A stretch of DNA of 64,000 nucleotides from Lepeophtheirus salmonis (GCF_016086655.4 NC_052131.2:32551705-32615704); one strand, 5' to 3'. Positions 36,277 to 48,173 are shown, counted from the stretch's first letter. The notes: a model not told the origin generated them from the sequence alone. Program-made: numbers and translations.

Positions 36277-36855
36277 TTTAAACACTTCCTTTGGACTCGA
36301 ACTATTACGTATACATGAAATGATATTATTTTCGTAGAAGATATGAAGTAATAATAAAAATAGACACTTGTGAGAAACAAGATATTTATAGAGAGGATCG
36401 GTGTTAAATGACAAAACCGCAAATGATAAAGTGTTTTTAATCCAAAAAACAAAAAATATTTTTATATAATAGATATATTATTTAAGATAGGCAGCTGAAT
36501 GAAATAGTGATTATTTAAATTTAAAAGAATGAATAATTAATTGAATTGAGTTATTAAATGGTATTTTTACAATATTAATAATTTTTGTTTTTCACAGAAA
36601 TGGAGATTGGACAATTCGTGTATGTAAGTACGCACATAAAATTGTAAAAAAGTAACTAAAATTGACTTTATATAATTATAAAAGCGTATAAAAATAACTT
36701 TGGTATATAGCTATGTCGAGTTGACAGAGAACTATTGTTCCAATGTTTATGACAGATCGTGTCTTGATCAAATAATATCAAATGTAATAGAAATAACGAA
36801 GTTTTCATTCATTCATTAATTGAATTGTGTATACGGATCAATTCAAATGAAGAGC
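36277..36855. other. Gap between HPS1 and ARL6IP1
   Basis: AT-rich DNA between two minus-strand genes; it holds the HPS1 promoter and the ARL6IP1 3' flank. A plus-strand acceptor, ATG and donor-like string at 36598-36626 was noted but has no partner exons. Confidence 0.5.
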
Positions 36856-37504
36856 TTACTCGGTCTTTTTGTGAGCATCCCCTCTTCGAAAAAGGCCAAC
36901 CACCTTTTGCAAGCCTTTCCATACATATTTCCGCATATAGACTAGTTGACTAAATCCAGGCCATAAGAGAACAAATAGAGTACTTATATAAAAAATAAGA
37001 ACGTTATCAACATTCATGCCAAGCCAGGAGATGCTTAGAAGAGTGGCAGCTGTACAAAAGAAGTGAGTGATGGGCCAATGATCCTTATAGTAGGATAGAA
37101 AAGAGTATACTTTGAAGGGGTAAGTACAAAGAATCGCCAATTCCTCACAGACTTCATCATATCGCTTTTCCTTTGACCCAGTCCAGACTAAATGTTCCTC
37201 CAATATCTGGAAATTATTGAACATTGTATTAATATAAAAAAATGTAAATAATTTAAGAAAAGGGTACCTGAGACATGATCCGTGGAACAAAGTAGTCAGC
37301 GCTCACAATAATCATACCAAAAACAGAGAAAAGCGTTACCATTGAGGGATCCCATAACCATATGATTGAGTAGAAAATGGACACCGCCAAAAGAATAATC
37401 CCTGGATAGTACTTTCTTTCCCATTTTAGAATGGACTCAGCTAATAAAATTATTTCCCGCCAATCAGAGAGGTGATATTTGATGGTTCCAGGAGTAACCT
37501 CCAT
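36856..37504 (-). CDS. ARL6IP1: ARL6-interacting protein 1, ER membrane-shaping protein
   Basis: Exons 37504-37268 and 37206-36856 (phase 0) give 195 residues; vertebrate ARL6IP1 has about 203. The ATG at 37504 is used because the frame upstream opens with TTG. The protein starts with LSDWREIILLAESILKWERKYYP, matching the family's WxEVxLxADKxLxWER motif. Two hydrophobic hairpins follow, around residues 35-75 and 125-165, in the reticulon-like arrangement. Between them lies a conserved RYDEVCEELA helix. The C-terminus is basic (KGLQKVVGLFRRGDAHKKTE). It shapes ER tubules by hairpin insertion and is linked to spastic paraplegia in humans. It is divergent from NitFhit with a 1.1-kb interval. Confidence 0.88.
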
Positions 37505-38629
37505 TCGCTTTTTAGTCAATTACTTTAAAATGAAATAAAATGGCACTAGCTACCCTACAAAAAAAAAATCCTTGTTATTCCATTCAATTCTATGACATGA
37601 AATTGCATTAATCACACAAAAAGAAGACAAAAGCAGTATATATATAAAACCAGGGGGAAATTATAATTATTAAGAGGATTCATAATTATACATTTTATTT
37701 ATTCATTTAATTATTTATATAATTCTACCTTAGTTAAAAAAATCCCGACGAAAAAATTCCTCATTAATTTAAAAGAAAACAATAGTTGAATGACGCAATA
37801 CGGTAATAAATAGTATACATCAAAATAAAGCCCACATCTCCCGATAATTTACAATATATATTAATAATATAAATGATATTTTAAATATATACTTCTTTTG
37901 TGATGGAAACTCAATGAGAAACAATTCAACTACATGCTTACTTACCTACTTAGTCTCTAGGCCTTCTCCGTAAAGCAATGGATGGCGATAACTAGAGGAT
38001 TCTATTTCACAAATACTTGCAAAATAGAATTTTTATTTTTGTCGTGACATGACGGCGCTATATTTATTTTGTAATATGATTATTTATCATGGCGGTATAT
38101 ATTTAGCTTTGGGGAATATCACGCACACTACAATATCAAAAGAAGGGATATATGCGATATGATTGTATTAATGGGGTTAAATAATAGACGAATTTGAAAG
38201 ATAATATCTAATTATTGCACATTTCCACTAATGAGTAATTAGTAATGCAATATTTTTCAAGTAGTGAGAGGCTCTGTCTTAAAGGTTGCGTGATATTTTT
38301 GTCGTAGGGTTTTAATTTTTATCAACAAAATAATAATTGAATATTTTATTATTATTGAGCACTAGCTTCGATAATGTCAATCAATCATATTTTGGAGTTG
38401 CAAATTGCAAGCGCCTTTTAGGTCAACGGTAGATGTACTAGTAGTTATCCATGTTTGAATGGTAATTTAATGTCGGACCACTGATGAAATGTACACTCCA
38501 ATCAGGTACATGGAATGCCTTACATCGATCTAAACATTTTTAGAATACATTTTTATTTTAAGGCCTGCCGGATTGAGGATTTTGGCTTCATTTCGCGTCC
38601 CTTCTTACAACGTCCCTTTTTGTGCAAAA
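37505..38629. other. Divergent interval between ARL6IP1 and NitFhit
   Basis: AT-rich, no gene seen. It should hold both promoters. An acceptor-like TTTTATTTTAAG just before 38564 raises the possibility that NitFhit has an upstream exon or a trans-spliced leader; the frame is open from 38573 but begins with TTG. Confidence 0.5.
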
Positions 38630-41341
38630 ATGAGCTCTACCAAAAAGAAAATTGCAGTTCTTCAATTAAACGTTAAGGATAATAAAGAAGATAACTTTCA
38701 AACCTCAAAAAGACTATTGGAAGAAGCAAAGAGAGAAGGAGCTGTTTTTGCATTTTTACCCGAATGCTTTGATTTTATTGGTGAAGACTCCAAGGTCTGG
38801 TTTTAAAAATGAAATAAAAATCATTGATTCACATTAACAAATACTAATAGGACTTAATACATTTAGATTATTTTAAATCGTCACTATAGAATATATATAA
38901 TAGGTACATTAAAGGAAAACCGCGACTTTTCCCAAATTGGATTGCTAGTATTCTATTTTATATACTTCTTTACATCGAATATAAGCTATAATTAATTCTT
39001 AAATATAATATTTCCCTCCATTGCATGTTTTTCCAGTTTACGCTAGAAAATGCTGAGACAATTAATGGACCTCTCATTTCTAAATACAAGTCCTTAGCAA
39101 AATCCCTGGATTGGACCTATCTCTCGGCGGATTTCATGAAAAGATCAATGATGAAATGATTTCAAATACGCATTTGATCATCAACTCAGAGTAAGTTTAA
39201 TTTTAGTATCCTAGTCACAGAGAAAATTCATTTGCTATACGAATATAAGAAAATGGGTAAGGTTGTTTTCACATTTTCAATCCTTCTCATTGGTAAAAAC
39301 CAACTTAAGCACAGTTTAAGTATTACTCTATCTAATATATTGATACTTTCAGCAATTTAATCAGTCTTAAATAAATGAATAAGTCGGTTTATTTAATTAG
39401 CAGTCATTAGATGTATTACTTGGTAGAATAATAAGTTAGCTTATATATAACTCAATTTAAAAGTAATTTCGTTATATTATATTACTTATTAGAAGCAAAA
39501 GTAATAATATTATTTTATATTATTTCCTTTCTATTTTCTTGGATTTATGATACTGTAAATAATTTTGAATTGAAAAATTACAGTCTAACAAATTTTTCAC
39601 AATTCAGTATCATCTTTTAAACTTGTGCCTCCTTTAATTCTCCATATGGAACATTATCCTTAATAAAACATAGAACATAGTCAGAGTTGCATTTCCTTAG
39701 TTATTAGCTTATTAAATTTTGATTTTTTGGAGTATCAAGAAAATTCGACATTTATAAGGTGTAATTTTTTCTTAAAACATTTAACAGAGGTGTGAAAAAG
39801 TCAGATTTTATACTTATTCTTTCCCCTAATCAGTTTTTGAACGTTGATTGGTTGAATTCCAATTATTTTTTGGTTAGGTGTGAACAATATCCAACAATTA
39901 TTCAGTAATAATTCCATAGTTTGTAAGAATTGGCCAAATATTTACCAATTGATTTAGGGCCTTTTTTACTCTGTTTCTATTTGGAGGAAAGTTACACTAA
40001 ATGTGACGATCTGCATCAACAAAAGTTCTCTCTCAAGACACCCTTTTTATTAGCCCATTAAACTGCCATTAATTTTGTCTTATGTAGGTGTGTCCTTTAT
40101 TAATTATGGATAATTATTTGATTTTACCCTGATACTTTTAATGACTCATTTAAATTTATTTTTGACAAACAAATAAGAAATATATCATTTAAATAAATAA
40201 TTAAATGAATCGAACTAATTCTTAATAAGTTAAGTGTAAACTTTTAAGTTTAATTAATTAATATTTTCATAGAGGGAAACTCGTTTCAGAGTATCGTAAA
40301 CTTCATTTATTTGATGTAAACATCCCCGGTCGTGTATCTCTTCAAGAGTCCAAATACGTACTCCCTGGAAAACATCTTCCACCGGCTCCGTTCAACTCTT
40401 CAATTGGACGCGTTGGACTTTCGATCTGTTACGATCTTCGTTTCCCAGAAATAGCCCTCTATCTACGCCAAGCTCACAACTCTGATATTCTTACATTTCC
40501 TTCTGCTTTCACTGTACCTACGGGAGAAGCTCATTGGGAGGTCTTGCTCCGATCACGAGCAATTGAAACACAATGCTATGTAGTCGCCGCTGCACAAGTT
40601 GGGGTTCATAATGCAAAACGAGCATCTTATGGACATTCTCTTGTAATTGATCCATGGGGAAAAGTAATAGCTGATGGAGGAAGAGAGAAAGAAGGGATTT
40701 GTTTTGCAGAGATTGATTTGGATCGTCTTAAAAAAGTTAGAGAGGAGATGCCTGTGATGCAACATCGTAGAGAAGATCTATATGGTTTAATAACAAGTGA
40801 GGCCATGTCGTCTTTAAGCATGATCCATGACGAGTATAACTTCCACTTTGGAAAAGTAAGTCGAGTCTGTTGCCGAGAAATAATAATTTTTATGATTTTT
40901 CCCCAGATCTTCATTAAAGGCTCTTCTGTTGTTTTTGCATCAAAGCAATCCTACTGCTCTGTAAATAAATGTCCCATCCTTCCTGGGCATTTACTAGTCA
41001 TGCCTCAACGCTTTGGTGCTGTATCCTTGAGTGACCTCACTGTCACTGAGATCTCAGATCTATTTCTTTCAGTGAAGAGAGCACAAATGCTGCTAAATAG
41101 ATTTTATGGTGTTAGTTCAACCACTGTGGCCATACAGGATGGAATTGATGCAGGAAGAACAATTGATCATCTACACGTTCATATTTTACCCCGAAAATCT
41201 GGGGATTTTAAGAAAAAAGATGATATCTATACAGAATTGCAAGATCATGACAAAGAAAATGATCGAAAATGGAGAACAGAAGAGGAAATGAAAGAAGAAG
41301 CGAATGCATTCAGAGAGTTTTTATTAAAAGAGAAGCTTTGA
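38630..41341 (+). CDS. NitFhit: NitFhit: nitrilase-family Nit1 fused to Fhit, with a one-base frameshift
   Basis: Exons 38630-38794, 39037-39190, 40273-40855 and 40907-41341. The Nit part has the catalytic triad of the family: Glu in FLPECFDF, Lys in EYRKLHLFD, Cys in SICYDLRFPE, plus RSRAIETQCYVVAAAQ. The Fhit part has IKGSSVVF, QDGIDAGRTIDHLHVHILPRKSGDF with the HxHxH histidine triad, and IYTELQDHDKEN. Such fusions are known in flies and nematodes; Nit1 hydrolyses deaminated glutathione and Fhit diadenosine polyphosphates. Exon lengths sum to 1337, one short of a multiple of 3. In exon 2 the frame shifts near 39112-39125: SLDWTYL reads in one frame, SLGGF-HEKIND in the next. Either the assembly lacks a base or the allele is broken. 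A possible presequence lies upstream of the chosen ATG. Confidence 0.9.
39836..40010. repeat. Dispersed repeat family C, copy in NitFhit intron 2
   Basis: It starts GAACGTTGATTGGTTGAATTC, continues GTGAACAATATCCAACAATTATTCAGTAATAATTCCATAG and AAGAATTGGC, and ends near a TTTCTATTTGGAGGAAAG. The same order of blocks occurs at 46515-46690, and its first part at 55612-55700. Confidence 0.6.
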
Positions 41342-41648
41342 TACATATATGTTTGTCATATTATAGAAATTTTCAGATTTAGAATTTATATAAATCTAAA
41401 CAAAATCCGAAATTGCTAAATAAAAAACATACTCACTTGTAAACAATTTAACAACTCTTGACAAAACTTTGTATATTAAATCAAACAACTGTACTGCACT
41501 AAATATATTATTACTTTTTCACATGATCAGAGAATCAATTACCTCATTCTTGATGTCATTACGTATTTTTGAGACGGTGTTATTTCCTGCAGTGCTGAAC
41601 CATCTATTTACAATTAACGAAGTATAAGTAATTGTCTGATTATAAAAG
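41342..41648. other. 3' flank of NitFhit
   Basis: AT-rich. An exon-like string on the minus strand (about 41548-41592, with a CTGCAG acceptor and a GTAATT donor) was noted but its frame cannot be tied to a gene. Confidence 0.4.
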
Positions 41649-41859
41649 TTATACAGCTTTAGAGCAAAAGACGAGCCTCTGACGCAGCTGTCTAGTCACT
41701 TCAAGCAATGTTATCCTTTTCTTTATAACTTTGATGCTGTCCACGACATGCGGTAGGCTACCAGAGCTAGTGGCGGTAGCTCTTTGAATGAACTTATAAT
41801 CATTAGCCAGGTCTCCTGGTTGATTTTCTTCCCGCTTATCATTCTCATTTTCAGTATTA
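41649..41859 (-). CDS. Possible terminal exon of an unidentified small gene
   Basis: An open frame follows a CAG acceptor at 41860-41862 and ends in TAA at 41649-41651. Its product is hydrophilic at first (NTENENDKREENQ), then forms an amphipathic helix with VIKKRITLLEVTRQLRQRL, suggesting a coiled coil. A second exon-like stretch lies at about 42220-42270 (FEQTDETVEVLLDEL between a CCCTTTAG acceptor and a GTAAAT donor), but its phase does not join cleanly to this one. I do not recognise the family. It could be part of a small coiled-coil subunit gene or spurious. Confidence 0.35.
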
Positions 41860-42399
41860 CTGTTTGCGAGATACAATAAAGATATAATTAATCGATCATA
41901 ATTTAAATGATAATGAACTTCGAACGATCAATCGAGGATGCCACATGTTTCAGCAAAATATATTCACGAAAAACTATTTAATTGCTATTACATGGGAAGT
42001 AAAAACGTTTATCAGACAGAAGTTGTTCAATTATAAATTTATTTTGATCCATTTTTTTTCTGTAAGTTCGAGATGGAAAATCTTGCAAAAAATATATTGA
42101 TATACAAAAATATTATTATTTATAATGTATCGTATCAGCCAATCTTCTGCCTAGAAGTTACATAGTACAGAGGCAGATGAATAATAAATGTCTCCACAGT
42201 TTTTCATTTGTATTTACCGTTAACTCGTCTAAAAGCACTTCAACAGTTTCATCAGTTTGCTCAAAAGAACTAAAGGGAAAGAATGGGCATAAATATCACT
42301 TTTCTTTCCTTTCTGATTGGCTTCAAATTATGGACTATATACATAGAATGTTACCATTTTGAGCGTATTTATTTCCTTCACCAAACTTGAAAAATTTGG

Positions 42400-42690
42400 A
42401 TTTATTAGGTAGTATCTATACTAATTCAGCAACGTTTGACTCTTTGTATGTCACAGTTTCATTTTTGAGTGTGCGCTTAATATCTTAGAACTGGGGGACG
42501 ACTTGATCTAAGAAGTAACAATGTAGCAATGGACTTGTTTAGCTAAAGATCAGAGTGTCATATTGAAAAAGAAAAGAAAAAAGAGTATATATCTATATCA
42601 TTAGAAGTTTGTCTGTTTGTTGACGCTTATAACTCCGAGCTATGCGGGTACTCCCGGTTTTATGTACTAAAATTAAATTGTATATACCTT
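42400..42690 (-). repeat. Dispersed repeat family B, inverted copy
   Basis: On the minus strand it reads TTGCTACATTGTTACTTCTTAGATCAAG followed by TTCTAAGATATTAAGCGCA, nearly the same as 58929-58981 on the plus strand. It also carries AACAGACAAACTT and a CGGGAGTACCCG head (42645-42656 region) shared with 56898-56912. This is the third copy of the family in the window. Confidence 0.65.
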
Positions 42691-43793
42691 TTATGACTCA
42701 ACTTGGACGAATGCGTTTTTTCATAGATTGTCCATGGTAATAAATGATTCCTTTTTATCATGTGAGTTAGGGAACTTATTAGTCTTTCATAGGGTTTTTA
42801 AATTTTACGCTGAAACTTCGATATCACTCTTTCCTTTGGCCGGGAAAAATGACAGATTTAAGATTGGAAAAGGAAAACAGTTAGTGCGTGTACTCGTTTT
42901 TCTTTTTTTGTTCATCCTTTTATAGATCTTTCAAGTGTTAATCCAACTCTCTGAATGATGAACTCACCTATACTATTGATGTAATTTTTAAAAATTGCTT
43001 AGTAAAATAAATATTTATGTTCTAAATATAATTACAATATTTTCCACGCACTATTGCTATTTTAAATGTTGAAAACTTTCTTATTTACAGCAATAATTAA
43101 TTTTCTTCGTATAAAATCAGAAAAAAGGCAGTTGATGTTCACAAAGATCTTAATTCAGTAGTACTTTAAGTTTCACTCCCACCTTTTAGTGGTATCCTAG
43201 AAATGACTATCCCTAGAGTCCTTTAGTTTGCTCATGCCATATTGACTATTGATAACCCGTCGGCTTAGGACTATCAATTGTTTAAAAAAAACATTTAAAA
43301 TATGTCCACTTATTTAAAAAAGAATAATAATTGAAAAACCTCCATTCAATTAGGGTAACATAAAACTTCATTTCTAGATGTAATTGGTAAATTGTTTTAA
43401 ATTCATTTGAATTTATGACTCCTAATTAATCCATAAATAATATATTAAGCTTATTTTTATTATAATGTATATTTGTATTCATGCAAATTCAAGCTACAAT
43501 ACGCATTTCTTTGCAAAATTAGATATCTATGTTAATTGCTGATTAAGATTATATATTTTTTTTTTTTTGCTATATATATTAAATCAAATATCAATGAGTT
43601 TTTGCACTAGAAGAGTTATAGTTCCATTTCTAAGACGGTATACGAATAAAATATGGAATTAACTGAATTTTGAACAAACACAGTTTCGATTGATTGGTCA
43701 AAACAGGTAATGAATGTATAAGGGGGGCAATTTGGTTTCTCTCAACTTTTAACAAGGTTCTAGGAGTGTTACTTCAGCATGTTATTAGATTAA
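42691..43793. other. Non-coding, AT-rich
   Basis: No gene is supported. Short frames such as 42728-42925 have no family likeness. Confidence 0.45.
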
Positions 43794-44192
43794 CAGGGCG
43801 TCCACTTGAATGGGGTCTAGCCGCCCAAATATCCTAAAAAATTAGTCATTCAATTTTATTTCCAATAAATTTAATTCTACAATTTATTTTACAAAAATTA
43901 AATTTTCTTTGAATGGCTATCGATTTTTGAAAAAAAGAAATTGAAATATATAAAAATTTTTTTTTTTTAAATTAAATTTTTATGTGAATAGCTATAAATT
44001 TTTGAATTAAAAAAAAGTTATAATAATATTTCAAATTTTTTTTTTAAAATTTTTTCCAAAAAATTTAATATTATAAATTTTATTAACGATTTTTTCCATA
44101 TATTTTAATTTTTGTGAATAACTATGGATTTTTGAAATTTTTTCAATAAAAAACCGAGCCTTTCGTTATATATAAACCTGCGGACACCCCTG
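43794..44192. repeat. Repeat family A, copy 1 (CAGGGGTGTCC-type inverted ends)
   Basis: It opens CAGGGCGTCCACTTG and closes CCTGCGGACACCCCTG, imperfect inverted termini. After the left end comes a GGGGTCTAGCCGCCC block, then degenerate A/T tandem units around CTATGGATTTTTGAAATTTTTT. About 400 bp, no coding capacity. Confidence 0.6.
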
Positions 44193-44724
44193 AATAACCA
44201 CGTATTTGTGCTTCATTCTCTGATTTTACAGCGTCTCATTAATTTTTTTAATGTTCATTATTTTTCTTCTGAAATTCAAGTATGAACTTAGATTCTAATT
44301 TCCTTTTTATTTTATAAAAGTATATTTATTTGTAATTAATTTGAGTGTCAAATACTGTTTATTAGTTATGTATTCAGTGAGATATTAGTATTTGAAGTCA
44401 AAGAGTAGTTTTTTTTACTTTTTTTTTTTTTGGGGGGGATCGGGGTGCTTGCTATCTAATGCTAGTCGAGGCAAAAAAATCAAATCTTAAAGTTTTCTCT
44501 TCAAGCTGATTAATATACTAAAAAGTGAAAAATGTGCCATCTAACCCCGTTCTTCCTCAAATATTTATTTTATTAAGGGAAAAATATAGTCCGATTTAAT
44601 ATAAAAGTAAATGTCTTATTTCATTCCAGATAATTACATGATGAAGGTGAATTTCCATATCTATCGTACGTGTATGTACATAGAGTGTATACGACACGCC
44701 GTATTTCATAATGGACAATATATT
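44193..44724. other. Non-coding spacer with G run
   Basis: AT-rich sequence between two family A copies, with a T run followed by GGGGGGGATCGGGG near 44420-44445. Nothing coding is seen. Confidence 0.4.
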
Positions 44725-45241
44725 CAGAGGTGTTCGCAAGATTAAATTTTTTAGGCTTTGGTTTTTGAATTTTTGAAAAAATAAAGTCCAAATAATTAAA
44801 AAATTTTGAAAAAAAAATCCAGAAATCCTCAGCTGTTTACAAAAAAAATATTTTTTTTTGGAAAAATATTAAAATATTAAATTTCTTCTAGCTTTAACGA
44901 AAATAAATTTAAAAATTCATTTTTTAGAATAAATTTTTTCATTTTTTGAAAATAAATTTAAAATATTAAATTTTTTGAAAATAAATTTAAAATATTAAAT
45001 TTTTTGAAAATAAATTTAAAATATTAAATTTTTTGAAAATAAATTTAAAATATTAAATTTTTTGCTCTGCTGCATAATTTAACCGAATGACCTTTTTTTA
45101 AGAAAATAAATCATAACAAAAAAAAAAATACGCCTAATTTCGCAGAAAATGTATTCATCCTGACCCAAAATTTTTCTAGTAAAAATGCAAAAATCCTTTA
45201 TTGAGTATAACTACTCCAGCCAACCCTAGCGGATGCCCCTG
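44725..45241. repeat. Repeat family A, copy 2, containing a 29-bp tandem array
   Basis: It opens CAGAGGTGTTCGCAAG and closes CTAGCGGATGCCCCTG in inverted orientation. The interior is almost pure A/T and carries the 29-bp tandem repeat at 44941-45064. Confidence 0.6.
44941..45064. repeat. 29-bp tandem repeat, about 4.3 near-perfect copies
   Basis: The unit contains ATTTTTTGAAAATAAATTTA followed by AAATATTAA and repeats head-to-tail without visible mismatches. This identity is much higher than in the degenerate A/T units around it, so the expansion is recent. Confidence 0.8.
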
Positions 45242-46514
45242 TTATTCTTCTAAACTTTACATATTATAAAACTATGCAACAGTATTTTTGCAGGCAGACT
45301 AAAATCCACATTTAATTTTTCTTTTTTAAGGCAGAGAAAGCAAAAATGACAATTAAAACCTTCATTTGTAGTAGGTTTGGTCTTTAAAACCTTTTTTTAA
45401 ATTTTAGAAAATCCCGTATTTAGAGTATAATTTTGATTCAGTCACATTTACAAATAGGAAATATTTATATGTGATAGATTTTAACTATATATGTATGCTT
45501 TTGATGGATATATTCCGTTAAAATTTTAATTTTCTTATAAAATATTTAATAAATAAGTAATATAAGGTTGCGTGAAAAAATGTTCCGAAATTAAATATAA
45601 TTAAGTCGATTCTTTGACTAATCGTAATAATATATTAGATTAATTTATACATTTATTAAAGATTAAGTCTACTAATAGCCTTATTTTGGAAATTTATCTC
45701 GCAATCTTTTTATACTTCTTTTTTAATGAATATTTCATAAGAAAATTAAGAGTTAAACGGGAAAAATCTATCAAAATCAAACGTTATTTTGGAGAACAAT
45801 TATTTTGAAGTTGTATAATAAGGTTTATTCTTTAGTTTTAACTATAATATAAAAAGATTAAAGAACAAATATTAGCTGCTAAATACGATCCTTCATTTTA
45901 CTTAATTTTGTATGATTAGACACATTTTGTATTCAGGATAACTTAATAAAAAATTTATATTTAGAATGGTTTCATGCCTGTTATGAGTTGTTATTACCTT
46001 TAATTTTCATCTATATAGTTTTTTTACATCGAAATATGGTTGTCTGGAAGACCAATGATCGAAAATATGGAACAAATAATTGAAATCGTCAAGGCTGTTC
46101 GGATCTTTTGACGTAATTATTTGGGACCCTAAGTTTCGGATAGAGATACGATACTTGCCACAAATTTATTTAAGTTGGAACTTAAATAAAATAGGATCCG
46201 GGAAAAAGTTAAATTTCTACTCAATCGTAACTATACTCTGAAAAGGTGATTTAAAAACAAAATACTCTAAGGCCAAACCTATTCCAGTTCAAGGATTTAA
46301 TGGTTATTTTCGGATTCTAAGGCTTAAAAACAGTAATAAATGTGGTTTTTAGTCGGCGGGTATTCCAAGATCGGAGTTTTGTTGCATAGTGCAATCTCCA
46401 AACCTCAAGAATTCTCATATTCAAAATGGTGCATGGCATTGCATCACTTAGATAAAAATTTATGGTATAAATGTATTTTGTTGTCAGCTGTCGATTTTTC
46501 TGCTCCACCCTTAT
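45242..46514. other. Non-coding, AT-rich
   Basis: No gene or recognisable element could be assigned. Confidence 0.45.
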
Positions 46515-46690
46515 ATATGTTTTAAATGTTGATTGGTTACATTCAAAATGATTCTTGTTGAACTATGAACAATTCCAAACAATAATGATTGAATAATAAT
46601 TTCATAGTTGAGAAGAATTGGCTAACTAACACCAACTGATTTTGGCCATTCCCCTCCCCCTTACTCGTTTCTTTTTAAGGAAAGGCTGCT
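46515..46690. repeat. Dispersed repeat family C, copy 2
   Basis: GTTGATTGGTTACATTC, then GAACAATTCCAAACAATAATG, ATAATTTCATAG, AAGAATTGGC, TTACTCGTTTCTTTTTAAGGAAAGG. Collinear with the copy at 39.84 kb, with no coding capacity. Confidence 0.6.
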
Positions 46691-46866
46691 CGATATAATA
46701 AACGCAACAATGTGGAAGATTAAAAAATTTAATCCATCGAGGCATTTTTACTCCTATTAATATGAAATTGTTTTAAATAAGATACTTAGTTACTCGGTAC
46801 TTGAACTTGAACTCAGGGTGTGTAGGTTTCATTCAGGGATGCACCTAGATAAGGGAGTATACATTA

Positions 46867-47590
46867 AGAGGGTGGTTTGAAAAGTTTCCGACCTCAATGT
46901 GAAGATGGTAGCCCTTGTAAATAAAAGTTAGTCACATCTAAAGCACTTTAGGGAAAGAGCGATCAAGGAAAAATAAACAATTCAATCTAAAAATAAGGAA
47001 GACTATGTTCCTAACGTAGTCGCCCTTATTCTTCTCTTTTCACTAAGGGGAGACTGAATCTTTTACCCAAACCCTGGCTGGGTGATTAGCTGGACGAAAC
47101 ATGTAGTAGCTTCTATTTTTAAGCCAATCAGAATTGAGAACTAACTAAACCTTACCTTCCTTGCTTCTTTGCCTAGAGTTCTTTAGTCACATCTATCTAG
47201 TATCTGTTGTTTAAAACTACTCAACAAGTTTCAATCATTATTGTTATGTAACAGTCGTTTGAGTTAGTTGATGTGAGTGTGTGTTGACAACGCGACAACG
47301 CACTGTCTCACACCTCAGGGGTTGCCATAGCAAAAATCCACAAATTACGGTTTGAACTGCTTGACCATCCACCTTACTCACCAGATCTAGCCCTAAACGA
47401 CTTCTTTTTGTTCCTTCATCTAAAAATTGCACTCAGCACTCTGAACAATTATTTTGTAGAGTGCTATTTGGGCGGGTTACAGAGATGTGAAGACGACTGT
47501 GTAGAGTTACGAGGAGACTCTTCAAAAATAAAACTTCAGAAAAAATGTCTTGTATCATTGTTTGGTCGGAAAGTTTTCACACCACTCTCG
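46867..47590 (+). mobile_element. Internally deleted mariner-type transposon
   Basis: The ends are inverted repeats: left AGAGGGTGGTTTGAAAAGTT, right (read in reverse) CGAGAGTGGTGTGAAAACTT, both followed by TCCGACC and both flanked by TA. At 724 bp it is well under the roughly 1.3 kb of a full mariner. The right half keeps transposase C-terminal coding on the plus strand: a DNATTH box near 47286, then after a frame change VAIAKIHKLRFELL and DHPPYSPDLALNDFFLFL with the third catalytic Asp (YSPD). The N-terminal helix-turn-helix region is gone and the frame is broken, so it is inactive. Confidence 0.8.
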
Positions 47591-47592
47591 TA

Positions 47593-48173
47593 TGTATATG
47601 GACTTCAAAGACCATTCTTGTGCCAGGTTGAGTAATTATAATGCGAATATGTTTACTTGTACATAATCACTGCAATTCCTTCCTACCAATTAAAGGAAAA
47701 TTTAAAAATAATATATTTCGAGGTTTGAAGATTATAATATACATAGTTCATAGAAATAAATTATACGACATTTCATAACGAAATTAAGTACTTTTAAACG
47801 TCAAACGGTCGATAAAGATGTAGAGACTCACCTTCACATGATTCATGTATAAGTTTCTTTCCACCCATTTGTGCTATATAATATTTTGATATCAATATTA
47901 ATATTTTAAAAACCCCTAAACTTCTTTTCTTTTTCGGTCGAGGAGGCTTCAAGATGAACATTTAAACATTTATTTTGTGTCAATACACATATTTATAATA
48001 TTATAATTTTTCCACGGAAATCTAAATTAAATTGAAAAATTAGATAAATTAATTAGATTGTATTCTTCAATTAATAATTTATCTCCTTATGTATTAGTTA
48101 ATTAACTATCTACCTTAATCGTTCAACATTTTGCTCATTCACCATTTTTCCCTACTAGATATCATCAAAGACA
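47593..48173. other. Upstream flank of the BTB gene
   Basis: AT-rich with no coding signal; presumably holds the promoter of the BTB-BACK-PHR frame. Confidence 0.45.

Noticed and set aside
36598..36626. Mini-exon on the plus strand (CACAG, ATGGAGATTGGACAATTCGTGTAT, GTAAGT)
   Set aside because: Splice-like signals and an ATG are present, but there is no partner exon on the plus strand and the string sits between two minus-strand genes.
41548..41592. Exon-like minus-strand string with CTGCAG acceptor and GTAATT donor
   Set aside because: Too short to judge; it could follow the possible small gene at 41.65 kb only if that gene's apparent stop is not used.
47244..47432. Minus-strand frame in the mariner
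   Set aside because: Shadow of the transposase sequence on the plus strand.
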